Notes: generated by a model not told the origin, from the sequence alone. A DNA stretch of 64,000 nt from Cyclobacteriaceae bacterium (GCA_026003355.1 BPHC01000003.1:289093-353092); one strand, 5' to 3'. Counted from the stretch's first letter, positions 30,187 through 40,613 are shown. Numbers and translations: made by a program.

Positions 30187-30765
30187 ATGCTTAATCTTAC
30201 ACCAACCGTAAAGAACCTCATTATCATCAATTCAGGAGTTTTTATCCTGCAGTTGTTTGTTCCCGAAGTAACCGCTTATCTGTCGTTATACAACGTTAAT
30301 ACTCCCCTTTTCCAGCCATACCAGTTGTTCACCTACATGTTTGCGCACGGAGGCTTTGTGCATCTCTTTTTTAATATGCTCATGCTGGCCTTCACAGCGC
30401 CCATACTGGAAACCTTCTGGGGCTCGAACCGCTTTTTGCTGTTTTACATCATAACCGGAACAGGCGCAGCCGTTTTTAGTGTAATTATTGACCTGATAAC
30501 CGGAGGCGGGGCAGGGGCCATGCTGGGAGCATCGGGAGCCATATATGGAGTGCTTATGGGTTTTGGTATGTTGTTTCCCAATCTGGAAGTAATGCTGCTT
30601 ATACCACCTATACCGGTAAAAGCCAAATATCTGGTTTTTGTACTCGGAGGAATTACTTTTTTAATGGACCGCAGCGGAAGCGTGGCCCATTTTGCCCACC
30701 TGGGGGGCATTGTAGTTGCCTGGATTTTAATTAAATTCTGGCGCAGCAAGGGAACCTATTGGTAA
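30187..30765 (+). CDS. Rhomboid family intramembrane serine protease (copy 1)
   Basis: GASGAIYGVLMGFG (GxSG), HLFFNMLML, AHFAHLGGIVVAW. Confidence 0.92.
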   Translation: MLNLTPTVKNLIIINSGVFILQLFVPEVTAYLSLYNVNTPLFQPYQLFTYMFAHGGFVHLFFNMLMLAFTAPILETFWGSNRFLLFYIITGTGAAVFSVIIDLITGGGAGAMLGASGAIYGVLMGFGMLFPNLEVMLLIPPIPVKAKYLVFVLGGITFLMDRSGSVAHFAHLGGIVVAWILIKFWRSKGTYW

Positions 30766-30790
30766 AAATTTCCGGTTCAGGTAGCGAATT

Positions 30791-31672
30791 ATGTTCGAAG
30801 AATTCAAAAACGCTTTTGCCCGCCCGAATTACGCCCACGTGCAGTTGATTTGGATAAACGTGGCCGTTTTTGTGATTTTACTCATTGCCGATCTGCTTAC
30901 ATGGATGCTGGGTGCCGGGGCTTTTTTCGAAACCATATACCGGCAGTTCAGTATGCCCTCCGGCTTGAGCGAGTATTTATCACGCCCCTGGACGCTTTTA
31001 ACGTATATGTTTACCCACAGCATGCGCGATATTTTTCATATCCTGTTCAATATGCTGGTGCTGTACTGGTTTGGGCGGCTGTTTGTGGAGTACCTGGGAG
31101 GAGATAAACTTGTAGCACTGTATATTTTAGGGGGACTAACAGGGGGTATAGCCTACCTGCTGCTATATAACCTTAACCCTGGCTTTTTTGGCCGTGCCGA
31201 AATGGTGGGGGCATCGGGAGCTATTTATGCTGTGGTGGTGGCCACGGCTGTACTGCTTCCCAATTATACTTTTTATCTGCTGTTTTTTGGCCCGGTGCGC
31301 ATTAAGTACATCGCCATGTTTTACGTAATCATATCGGTGTTATACGTGCGGCATGGCGTAAACCTGGGGGGCAACATAGCGCATCTGGGAGGAGCCCTGA
31401 TGGGTTTTGTATATATGAAACAACTCCAGGCCGGTGTTAACTGGGGCGGATGGATAACAGAAACCCTGTATTGGATAAAAGGCCTGTTCAGGCCACGGTC
31501 AAAAGTTAAGGTAAGTTACCGCAATGTCCGCAAAACCAGGCCATCGGCAGAGGCCCCCGATAAAGTACCGCAGGAAGAAATTGACGCCATTCTGGATAAA
31601 ATTTCAGCCGGGGGATACGACAGTCTTACCCGCGAAGAAAAAGAAAAACTGTTCCGTGCCAGCCGTAAATAG
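30791..31672 (+). CDS. Rhomboid family intramembrane serine protease (copy 2)
   Basis: GASGAIYAVVVATAVLLPN, HILFNMLVLYWFGRLF, NIAHLGGALMGF. Confidence 0.92.
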   Translation: MFEEFKNAFARPNYAHVQLIWINVAVFVILLIADLLTWMLGAGAFFETIYRQFSMPSGLSEYLSRPWTLLTYMFTHSMRDIFHILFNMLVLYWFGRLFVEYLGGDKLVALYILGGLTGGIAYLLLYNLNPGFFGRAEMVGASGAIYAVVVATAVLLPNYTFYLLFFGPVRIKYIAMFYVIISVLYVRHGVNLGGNIAHLGGALMGFVYMKQLQAGVNWGGWITETLYWIKGLFRPRSKVKVSYRNVRKTRPSAEAPDKVPQEEIDAILDKISAGGYDSLTREEKEKLFRASRK

Positions 31673-31721
31673 ACATGGCATTTTTTAAGGCAGGTATACA
31701 GCCAGACATTTGAAAAATCAT

Positions 31722-32417
31722 TTAACCTACTAGCCGTGCAATAAGAAAAGCTGCGGTAGCTGCTGCTGCACCTACCAGCGTAACCCGAAGCGCCCCTTTA
31801 AGCACCGGCTGCCCGGTAAGTTTGCTTTTAACGAAGCCAAAAAGCACCAGGCATAACAGGGTAATTACCGATGAATACATGAGCCCCCTTTCAGGGGTTT
31901 CGGTAAAGAAATAAGCCGTAAGAGGTATAAGCCCGCCGATAATGTAGGATATGCCGATGATAAAGGCGCTTTGAAAGGCCCGGTATTTGTCGGGGCGGTC
32001 AAGGCCAAGCTCAAACCGCATCATAAAATCAACCCATTTCTTCTTATCCTGCGCAATGGCTTTGGCTACCTGTTCCTGCAGGGGTTCAGGCAACCCGTAT
32101 TGGGCAAAAATATCTTTGGTTTCCTGTATTTCAACCTCATACAGTTTTTCTATTTCATGGTACTCGCGTTTTTCTTCAGCCTGGTAATGCTCAATTTCGG
32201 TGCGGCCGGCAAGGTAGCCACCCAGCCCCATGGCAATAGATCCGGCAGCAATCTCGGCCAGGCCTGCGGTAATAACAATGGCGTTGCTGTCAACGGCACC
32301 GCTCAATCCTGCTGCCAGGGCGAAGGGTACGGTAAGCCCATCGCTCATACCAATTACAAAGTCGCGTACTTTTTCTGATGACTGGAAATGCTCTTCCTTG
32401 TTTTGAACAGGATTCAT
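31722..32417 (-). CDS. VIT1/CCC1 family Fe/Mn transporter
   Basis: VRDFVIGMSDGLTVPFALAAGLSGAV...GGYLAGRTEIEHYQAEEKREYHEIE. Confidence 0.9.
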   Translation of the reverse strand: MNPVQNKEEHFQSSEKVRDFVIGMSDGLTVPFALAAGLSGAVDSNAIVITAGLAEIAAGSIAMGLGGYLAGRTEIEHYQAEEKREYHEIEKLYEVEIQETKDIFAQYGLPEPLQEQVAKAIAQDKKKWVDFMMRFELGLDRPDKYRAFQSAFIIGISYIIGGLIPLTAYFFTETPERGLMYSSVITLLCLVLFGFVKSKLTGQPVLKGALRVTLVGAAAATAAFLIARLVG

Positions 32418-32419
32418 GG

Positions 32420-33127
32420 TTACCGGGTTTGTTGTTGAAGAAATCTGCGCAGGGCGCTGATAATTTTATCGCTATCGGAAAAATACTGAACTTCCGGCTC
32501 CTGCTGGTTGAATTTTACCAGCAGGTTGTAGTAAGTCGTTTCACTGAGGTTAAATTCCTGCAACAGGTCCTTTCTTATAAATGGGTCATTAACGATCTGG
32601 TTGTACAAAAAGGTTTTGTTGTTTTCGTCTGACAGGCGCAATAGTTTTCGTTTTTCGCGTTGCCATCTTGAAAAGTACTCAATCGGGTTAGCAAAGGCCG
32701 AGCTTTCGGGCAGTGGTTTGGGCAGGGGGCGTGCAGGCCGCGCTGTTTCCAGCAGCCGGCTGGCGGTTATCTTGATCTCATCGAGGTAGGTTATTTTTTC
32801 CCGCAGGCGTATAAACAGGGCGTCTTCTTCAAAAATCAGCGGCAGTTCATATAGTTCATATCCCGTAAGGCTGAATATTAGCGTGTCGGTAGGTAAAGCC
32901 GTAATGGAAAAGAAACCTTTTCCGGAAGAGACGGTGCCCGCCAGGCGGTTCTTTAAGGCTACGTGCACGCCGGCCAGAGGGGCCAGGGTAACCGAATCGG
33001 CTATGTAACCAGTATAGGATTTGTTTTGGGCAATGCCAGGCAGGTAAAAAAGAAGCAGTATAAAGAAGCCGACAGTTAGCCGCACAAGTTCATATTTTAT
33101 TAGCCAGTTGCCCGCAGGCTGCGTCAA
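32420..33127 (-). CDS. Carboxypeptidase-regulatory-like (CarboxypepD_reg) domain protein; true start may be GTG at 33085
   Basis: GYIADSVTLAPLAGVHVALKNRLAGTVSSGKGFFSITALPTDTLIFSLTGYE. Confidence 0.7.
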   Translation of the reverse strand: MTQPAGNWLIKYELVRLTVGFFILLLFYLPGIAQNKSYTGYIADSVTLAPLAGVHVALKNRLAGTVSSGKGFFSITALPTDTLIFSLTGYELYELPLIFEEDALFIRLREKITYLDEIKITASRLLETARPARPLPKPLPESSAFANPIEYFSRWQREKRKLLRLSDENNKTFLYNQIVNDPFIRKDLLQEFNLSETTYYNLLVKFNQQEPEVQYFSDSDKIISALRRFLQQQTR

Positions 33128-34145
33128 TATCCTGCCCGCGGCTCTTTCTTATCCGGGCAACAATGCCGTGGTGTTGCAGGGTTTCCTGGTACAATTTTAT
33201 TGCCGCGGCCGATGCCTGGCGATAGATGCCTCCATCGATGGGGTTATACTCAATAAGGTTAACCTTGCAGGGAATGTGTTTGCAGAATTTAACCAGGGCT
33301 TCAACATGCACGGCATTGTCGTTAATCCCTTCCCAGACCACATACTCGTAGGTTACCTTGCGTTTGGTTTTGCGGTACCAGTATTTAAGTGCTTCGGCCA
33401 GGTCATCGAGCGGGTTGGTTTGGTTAATGGGCATGAGTTTGGACCGGGTTTCGTTAATGGCATCGTGAAGCGATATGGCCAGGTTAAATTTTACTTCGTC
33501 ATCGGCCAGCTTCTTAATCATTTTAGCTATGCCCACGGTTGAAAGGGTTATCCTGCGGGGAGCCATGTTAAGGCCTTTGGGCGATGTTATTTTTTCGATT
33601 GCAGCCAGCACGTTATTGTAGTTGAGCAGCGGCTCGCCCATGCCCATAAAAACTATGTTGGTAAGGGGCCGGTTGAAATATTCCTCAGCCTGATTGCGTA
33701 TTACCACTACCTGGTCGTAAATCTCATCGGCCGAAAGGTTTCGCATGCGTTTTAACCGGGCGGTAGCGCAGAAGGTGCAATCCAGGCTGCATCCAACCTG
33801 CGATGACACACAGGCCGTAATACGTTTGGGGGTTGGGATAAGCACCGATTCCACAATCAGGCCATCGTGCAGCCGTACGGCATTTTTAATGGTGCCGTCG
33901 GCACTGCGCTGCAGCCGGTCAACCTTAATCGGGTTAATAACAAAGTTTTGTTTTAAAAGGTCGCGCAGGTGTTTGGAAAGGTTGGTCATCTGGTCAAAAT
34001 CGCGGGCCGATTTCTTCCACAGCCACTCGTAAACCTGCCGTGCCCGGAAGGGCCTTTCGTTTACCGAAATGAAAAAGGCCTCAAGGTCAGCCAGGCTGAG
34101 CTTGCGGATATCTTTCATTGCGGGCGGAATAATGGCCGTTTCCAT
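33090..34145 (-). CDS. rlmN: 23S rRNA (adenine2503-C2)-methyltransferase / tRNA methyltransferase
   Basis: Radical SAM CSLDCTFCATARLKRMRNLSADEI; GMGEPLLNY; ACGQLA. Confidence 0.96.
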   Translation of the reverse strand: METAIIPPAMKDIRKLSLADLEAFFISVNERPFRARQVYEWLWKKSARDFDQMTNLSKHLRDLLKQNFVINPIKVDRLQRSADGTIKNAVRLHDGLIVESVLIPTPKRITACVSSQVGCSLDCTFCATARLKRMRNLSADEIYDQVVVIRNQAEEYFNRPLTNIVFMGMGEPLLNYNNVLAAIEKITSPKGLNMAPRRITLSTVGIAKMIKKLADDEVKFNLAISLHDAINETRSKLMPINQTNPLDDLAEALKYWYRKTKRKVTYEYVVWEGINDNAVHVEALVKFCKHIPCKVNLIEYNPIDGGIYRQASAAAIKLYQETLQHHGIVARIRKSRGQDIDAACGQLANKI

Positions 34146-34158
34146 AATTTCTTTACTG

Positions 34159-34166
34159 CAAAGTTA
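34159..34166 (-). promoter_or_regulatory. Putative -7 element TAACTTTG for rlmN
   Basis: Minus-strand TAACTTTG followed by CAG, with a TTTA 20 bp upstream. Confidence 0.5.
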
Positions 34167-34265
34167 GGTATTACCCGCGTGCCTGATAAAAGTAAAAATT
34201 CTGTTTATAACGGTTTGATGAAACCACGGCTTTTCGCGTAATTTTCGCGCTTTAACAGTTCCGCC

Positions 34266-35342
34266 ATGGACAATGCAATTATCCTTACCGAGGGCTACCT
34301 CGACACCATTAACGCCAAAACGGCTCACGGCTTGCTGCGCGGAACGGAGCGCTTTCGCATACTGGGCGTAATTGATTCGAAACATGCCGGAAAAGATGCC
34401 GGTGAGGTGTTGGACGGCAAAAAGCGAAACATTCCCGTGTATGCCAGTATTCCGGAGTTTGTGCAAAAATCGGCCGAACGGGCAAAATATTGCATAGTAG
34501 GTGTGGCCACCAAAGGCGGGGTTATTCCCGATTCGCTGCGCGATTTGTTGCGGCAGGCACTGGAAAACAACCTCGGCATTGTAAACGGCTTGCACGATTA
34601 TGTTTCGGAACATGAAGAGCTGGCCGAACTGGCCCGCCGGCGCGGATTGGAAATTATTGATGTGCGCAAACCCAAAAAATTCAAGGACCTGCATTTCTGG
34701 AACGGAAAAATAAAAGAAGTAACCTGCGTAAAAGTGCCTGTGCTGGGAACCGACTGCGCCTTAGGCAAACGTACCACCACGCGCTTTCTCACAGAAGCCA
34801 TGCGAAAAGCGGGCTACAAAGCCGAAATGGTTTATACCGGACAAACCGGCTGGATGCAGGGCGCAAAGTATGGTTTTATTTTCGATTCCACACTTAACGA
34901 TTTCATTTCGGGCGAGATGGAACATGCTGTTTGGGAATGCTTCCGAAACGAAAATCCCGATATCATATTTATTGAAGGGCAGTCGTCTCTGCGCAACCCC
35001 AGTGGTCCGGCCGGTGCCGAGTGGATTGTCTCGGCCGATGCGGATGCGGTGGTATTGCAGCACAATCCGGCACGCAAGCAATACAAAGACATGGAGTACT
35101 ACCCCGCTTTTATTCCGGATGTGAATGATGAAATAAACCTGATAAAAATTTACGGAGCGCCCACCGTGGCCATTACCGTTAACACCATGAAGATGACCGA
35201 AGCCGAAGCCCAAGCCTGGGCCAGGCAAAAAGAAGAAGAACTTAAAATACCAGTGGTGCTTCCGTTGGAAGAAGGCGTAGGCCGGCTGGTTCCGGTTTTC
35301 GAAAAGCTTATACAGGCAAAGAAAAAGCAAGCAGCCCCATGA
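34266..35342 (+). CDS. dgcN: DUF1611 domain P-loop protein (DgcN-like N-acyltransferase candidate)
   Basis: VPVLGTDCALGKRTTTRFLTEAMRKAGYKAEMVYTGQTGWMQG...FIEGQSSLRNPSGPAGAEWI. Confidence 0.7.
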   Translation: MDNAIILTEGYLDTINAKTAHGLLRGTERFRILGVIDSKHAGKDAGEVLDGKKRNIPVYASIPEFVQKSAERAKYCIVGVATKGGVIPDSLRDLLRQALENNLGIVNGLHDYVSEHEELAELARRRGLEIIDVRKPKKFKDLHFWNGKIKEVTCVKVPVLGTDCALGKRTTTRFLTEAMRKAGYKAEMVYTGQTGWMQGAKYGFIFDSTLNDFISGEMEHAVWECFRNENPDIIFIEGQSSLRNPSGPAGAEWIVSADADAVVLQHNPARKQYKDMEYYPAFIPDVNDEINLIKIYGAPTVAITVNTMKMTEAEAQAWARQKEEELKIPVVLPLEEGVGRLVPVFEKLIQAKKKQAAP

Positions 35343-36406
35343 AAATCATAGCCATAAAAACCTGGCATGCCGACCTGGGCAATGTCCGTCCTTACACCAT
35401 TGCTTTTAAAACGGTAGATGAGGTGCGCAATGCCTTTGTGGAGATACATCTGCAAAATGGCATAATGGGCCTGGGTGCCGGAAATCCGAGCGAATATGTG
35501 GTAGGCGAAAACCTGCAGCAAACCATTGAGGCGTTAAACGAAAATAACCTGCAGTTTCTGGTGGAACGCGATATCAGGGAAATACACCAGCTTACCTTTG
35601 AGGTTTGGAAACGTTTTCCGAAAAATCCTGCTGCCCGAGCTGCCATTGACATAGCCCTCTACGATGCTTTTTCGAAATTCCTGGGTGTGCCGCTGGTTAA
35701 GTACCTGGGACAGAAAATACAGTCGCTGGCCACCTCGGTTACAATCGGAATAAAAAGTGTTGAAGAAACCCTACAGGAAGCGGAAGAATACCGCAACAAA
35801 GGTTTCACTATACTTAAGGTAAAACTGGGTAAAAACCTGGAAGAAGACATTGAACGGCTTGTTAAGCTGCGCGAGAAGTATGGCGATTATTTTACCATTC
35901 GCATTGATGCCAACCAGGGATATACGGCAGAGCAAACGATAGCTTTTTACGAACGAACCCGTAACCTTAACATTGAACTTATTGAACAACCCCTGCCGGC
36001 ACGCGAAACAGATGCCATGAAACGGTTGCCCGAAGCACTTAGAAAAGTGCTGGCTGCCGATGAATCGCTCATCACACCGGCCGATGCGCTTAATCTGATA
36101 AAGCCCCCCTTGGCGGCCGGAATATTCAATATAAAGCTCATGAAATGCGGGGGCATAAGCCAGGCACAGAAAATTGCCGATATAGCCCTGCACGAGGGCA
36201 TTGACCTGTTCTGGGGTTGCAATGACGAAAGTGCCGTGAGCATTACAGCCGCCCTGCACCTGGCGTTTGCATGTGCCAATACGCGGTATATCGACCTGGA
36301 CGGCAGTTTCGATCTGGCCAACGATGTGGTTACCGGTGGATTTATTCTGAAAGACGGGGTGATGTACTGCACCGATAAGCCCGGCCTGGGCCTGAGCCTG
36401 CGGTAA
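35339..36406 (+). CDS. dgcA: Enolase-superfamily dipeptide epimerase / N-acyl amino acid racemase (DgcA-like)
   Basis: ILKVKLGKNLEEDIERL, IRIDANQGYT, IELIEQPLPA, LAADESL, NIKLMKCGGI; 4-nt ATGA overlap with the DUF1611 gene. Confidence 0.8.
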   Translation: MKIIAIKTWHADLGNVRPYTIAFKTVDEVRNAFVEIHLQNGIMGLGAGNPSEYVVGENLQQTIEALNENNLQFLVERDIREIHQLTFEVWKRFPKNPAARAAIDIALYDAFSKFLGVPLVKYLGQKIQSLATSVTIGIKSVEETLQEAEEYRNKGFTILKVKLGKNLEEDIERLVKLREKYGDYFTIRIDANQGYTAEQTIAFYERTRNLNIELIEQPLPARETDAMKRLPEALRKVLAADESLITPADALNLIKPPLAAGIFNIKLMKCGGISQAQKIADIALHEGIDLFWGCNDESAVSITAALHLAFACANTRYIDLDGSFDLANDVVTGGFILKDGVMYCTDKPGLGLSLR

Positions 36407-36413
36407 ACATTGC

Positions 36414-37610
36414 TTAAATGCCTATTTCAACCTGAAAGCGCAGCTGCCAGTTTTGCCGGTTAGGATAATAATTTAATACCCACGTGTTATCCTCAAAGGT
36501 CAGGTCAGTTTGCAGCTTTACACGGTGTCCGCGCAGGTAATAATTACCCCCTACGGTGTATTGCCGGGTGTGCGGTTCGTATAGCTGTATTTCGGTGTGG
36601 GGCATCACCTCTGAATAACGGGCCACAATTTCAAAATTGGAAGGAAAAAGGCGGCTTAGCTGAATGTTGTGCCCGTAGCCATAATAAACATAACGTATAT
36701 TGCCGGAGGTGTCGGATGTTACCGGATTAACCGAGCTTCGCTGCAGATACTCCACCGCCAGTGCCCAGCCCCTGTGTTTAAAAAGCACATCGAACATACC
36801 GGTAGTGATGTCGCGCGGCTCATACAGCAACTTGCCCAGTTGCCCGCCCGTGCGCAGGGTATTGTAATTGGCCGAATAAGACAAGCCAAATGAAATTCTG
36901 GGTTTGGGTTCGCGCAACAGGTCGCCTTCAAAATAATCACCGTTGGCAGCAAACTGGCCCAGCGGGTACACTTCTAACCGGCCGGTGTAGGCAAGGCCGC
37001 GGTCGGAGGCAACTATGTTGCGGCCCTCGCCCGATGAAATGGCCCCGCGCAGCAGAAAATAACAATTCCCTACGTGGTTGTTGTAGTACAGCTGAAGGCC
37101 AAAGTCGCGATCAATGTTAAAGCGGGCGTTTACTATGGAGCGGTCGGGTAGTTGCAGGTCGCCCGAAGAAATCACCCGCTGGCGGTTTCCCGGCAATTTG
37201 GTTTGTCCAAGTCCCACAGCAAAATGCGGGCTTACGTTGTAAACCACAAAGGCATCGCGAACAATATTCGGGAAGCCGGTATCATCAAAATCCATATCGG
37301 CCCGGCTAAAAGACAGCTGCAGCACGTAAGTAAGTTTGGGTGAATAAACGTAACCGTCAAGCCGCAGGCGCAACCTGCGAACGCGCGCTTCTACCTGGCT
37401 AATGTCGAGATTGCTCTCGCTTACCGACTGAAGGCCCAGGCGGTTTTGAATGCGAAAACGAATATTAAGCAGAAACAGGCTGTCGGGCGAGATAATACCC
37501 ATTCCGCGCCCGTAGGTAAAGTAGGGAATGGCGTTATTGGCGTACTGTGCATTAAGGCTATTGCAACAGCCCGTTACAAGGATAAGCAAAACACAGGCCC
37601 TTGCGTTCAT
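36414..37610 (-). CDS. OprO/OprP-like outer membrane porin
   Basis: Signal peptide; RIQNRLGLQSVSESNLDISQVEARVRRLRLRLDGYVYSPKLTYVLQLSFSRADMDFDD...YTVGGNYYLRGHRVKLQTDLTF. Confidence 0.8.
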   Translation of the reverse strand: MNARACVLLILVTGCCNSLNAQYANNAIPYFTYGRGMGIISPDSLFLLNIRFRIQNRLGLQSVSESNLDISQVEARVRRLRLRLDGYVYSPKLTYVLQLSFSRADMDFDDTGFPNIVRDAFVVYNVSPHFAVGLGQTKLPGNRQRVISSGDLQLPDRSIVNARFNIDRDFGLQLYYNNHVGNCYFLLRGAISSGEGRNIVASDRGLAYTGRLEVYPLGQFAANGDYFEGDLLREPKPRISFGLSYSANYNTLRTGGQLGKLLYEPRDITTGMFDVLFKHRGWALAVEYLQRSSVNPVTSDTSGNIRYVYYGYGHNIQLSRLFPSNFEIVARYSEVMPHTEIQLYEPHTRQYTVGGNYYLRGHRVKLQTDLTFEDNTWVLNYYPNRQNWQLRFQVEIGI

Positions 37611-37700
37611 GCGGCCCGAAAATCGGCTAAAATTTTATAGTTGCCAAATGTCCTGCTGCAGACGAGGGTGCTTTTGCAATGGTGCGGATGAAAATAAGAA

Positions 37701-37850
37701 TGCCCTGCTTCCGGATGGATGCAGGGCACTCTGCCAAACCCCTCAAACCAAACCCTCAAACTCCGGAGGGGCTCCGGAGGCCTTCTCCGCGAGGGGTATG
37801 GGCTGCCTGCGTTGGGAGCGCAGGGGAAGCCGCTTACGGAGACAGAACCA
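37701..37850. other. GC-rich structured intergenic segment with nested inverted repeats
   Basis: tgccctgc (37701-37708) / gcagggca (37721-37728), then ctccggag twice within actccggaggggctccggagg, and ctgcg-ttgggag-cgcag. Confidence 0.5.
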
Positions 37851-37864
37851 ATCCTTAAACCTGG

Positions 37865-40485
37865 TTAATTAACAATTTCCACGTCTGTAAGGTTCTCGAA
37901 CGTAAACTCAACTTCATTTTTTACATCAACCACAATTGTGGAATCTTTCCGCACGGTACCGGCCAGAATTTGCTTCGACAGCTCGTTAAGGATTTCGCGC
38001 TGCAGCACGCGTTTCAGGGGCCGGGCGCCAAACTGCGGGTCATAGCCCAGCCGTGCCAGCCGGCTGCGGGCGGCATCGGTTACCTCCAGGGTAATGCCGG
38101 CATCTTTCAGGCGTTCGGCTATCAGCCCTACCTGAATGTCCACAACCTTGCGGATATCTTTATCCGACAATGGCCGGAACATGATGATTTCATCAATGCG
38201 GTTAATGAATTCCGGACGCACGGTTTTCTTCAGCAGGGCTATTACTTCATCGCGGGTGCTTTCCAGAACTTCAAAATAGTTTTCCGGTGTAATATGCTCG
38301 AAGCGCTCCTGGATAATGTGCGACCCGATGTTGGTAGTCATGATGATGATGGTGTTTTTAAAGTTTGCCACCCTGCCTTTGTTGTCGGTAAGGCGGCCAT
38401 CATCCAGTACCTGCAGGAGGATGTTAAAAACATCGGGATGGGCTTTTTCAATTTCATCAAGCAGTATTACGGAATAGGGTTTTCTGCGGATGGCTTCGGT
38501 AAGCTGTCCGCCTTCATCATAACCCACGTAGCCGGGCGGAGCGCCAATCAGTCGGCTTACGCTGTGGCGTTCCTGGTATTCGCTCATGTCGATGCGCACC
38601 ATGGCGTGTTCATCGTTAAACAGGTATGCGGCCAGTGCCTTCGACAGCTCGGTTTTGCCAACGCCGGTCGTTCCCATGAAGATGAAGGAGCCGATAGGGC
38701 CGCTTGGGGTCCTGCAGGCCGGCGCGGCTTCTGCGCACGGCATCGCTTAATGCGCGTATGGCTTCTTCCTGGCCGGCTACTCGTTTGCTTAGTTCTTCTT
38801 CCAGGTGCAGCAGTTTTTCGCGTTCGCTTTGCAGCATTTTCGATACCGGTATGCCGGTCCAGCGTGCTACCACTTCGGCAATATCTTCGCTGTCTACTTC
38901 TTCCTTTAAAAGCGATTTCTCGCCCTGCATCTCCTTCATTTTCTGTTGCAATTCGTTGAGCTTACGCTCGGCTTCGGTAATTTTTCCGTAGCGTATTTCG
39001 GCAACCTTGCCGTAGTCGCCTGCTTTTTCAGCCTGTTCGGCCTCAAACTTCAGGCGGTCTATGGTTTCTTTTATTTTCTGTATGCCGTGTATTACTTCCT
39101 TTTCGCTTTCCCAACGGGCTTTCAGAACGTTGCGCTGTTCAGAAAGTTCGGCAATTTCGCGGCTTAGCTGCGTTTCTTTGTCTTTATCTTTTTCCCTGCG
39201 AATGGCTTCGCGTTCAATTTCGAGTTGCATGATTTTTCTGTTCAGCTCGTCCAGTTCTTCGGGCAGGGAGTCCATCTCGAGGCGCAGTTTGGCTGCAGCC
39301 TCATCCATGAGGTCAATGGCTTTGTCGGGCAAAAAGCGGTCGCTGATGTAGCGGTGCGATAATTCAACGGCTGCAATCACGGCATCGTCTTTTATGCGTA
39401 CACCATGGTGCAGCTCGTATTTTTCCTTAATGCCGCGCAAAATGGAGATCGAGTCTTCTACCGAGGGTTCGTCTACCATAACGGCCTGGAACCTGCGTTC
39501 CAGAGCCTTGTCTTTTTCAATGTATTTTTGGTATTCCTTAAGCGTGGTGGCGCCTATGGCGTGCAGTTCACCCCGGGCCAGTGCGGGTTTCAAGCAGGTT
39601 GGCGGCATCCATGGCGCCTTCTCCGCCCCCGCCGGCACCGATCAGCGTGTGAATCTCATCAATAAACAGAATGATCTGGCCGTTGGAGTCGGTTACTTCC
39701 TTGATTACGGCTTTCAGGCGTTCTTCAAATTCGCCCTTGTATTTGGCCCCGGCCACCAGCAGTCCCATATCGAGCGATACCACAATTTTGTCTTTAAGGT
39801 TTTCGGGTACATCGCCATTTACAATGCGTTGGGCCATGCCTTCCACAATGGCGGTTTTGCCTACGCCGGGTTCACCCAGCAGAATGGGATTATTTTTGGT
39901 TCGGCGTGAAAGGATTTGCAGTACCCGTCTTATTTCCTCATCACGGCCAATTACCGGGTCTATCTTGCCCTGCCGGGCCAGTTCGTTTAAATTTTTGGAG
40001 TACCGCTCAAGCGACTTGTATTTGGCTTCAGCGTTGGCGTCGGTAACTTTATTTCCGCCGCGCAGTTCGCGAATGGCTTTAAGAAGTGCGGCACGTTCAA
40101 CACCGGCATCGCGAAGCAGCTGCGATGTTTTATCTTTCAGGGTTGTAAGGGCCAGCAGCAGGTGCTCCACGGCAATGAATTCATCTTTCATTTCGCGGGC
40201 CTCCTTATCGGCCTGCTGTAAAAGCATGTTGGTGGCCGATGATAAATAGGGCTGCTGCCCGGATACGCGCGGGAAGCTGTTTAGCAATTCTTCCAGCCGG
40301 CTGTTAAGCAGGGCCGTGTTAACTCCCATTTTTTTTAACAGGTAGCCAGAGGCGTTTTCGTCAGTCTCTATTATGGCTTTTAAAACATGTGCCGGATCGA
40401 TGGCCTGTTGTTGCCTGGCTGTGGCGATCTCGGCCGACTTTTGTAAAGCCTCCTGCGATTTAATGGTAAATTTATCGAAGCTCAT
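37865..40485 (-). CDS. clpB: ATP-dependent chaperone ClpB, split into three ORFs by two apparent single-base insertions
   Basis: N-terminal ORF 39568-40485 ([21 protein letters not shown]), middle ORF 38616-39638 ([34 protein letters not shown]), C-terminal ORF 37865-38743 ([25 protein letters not shown]). Breaks near 39590 and 38700. Confidence 0.96.
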
Positions 40486-40613
40486 ATGCTGTAAGTTCTC
40501 AGTTTAAGTGGCTGCGGTATTCGTATCAAATCATAATCCATGGGCAAAACCTGCATTTTTGTCAGATAATTTTTAGCTTTAAACAATCTAAACCAGACAC
40601 TTTGACTTTAAGC

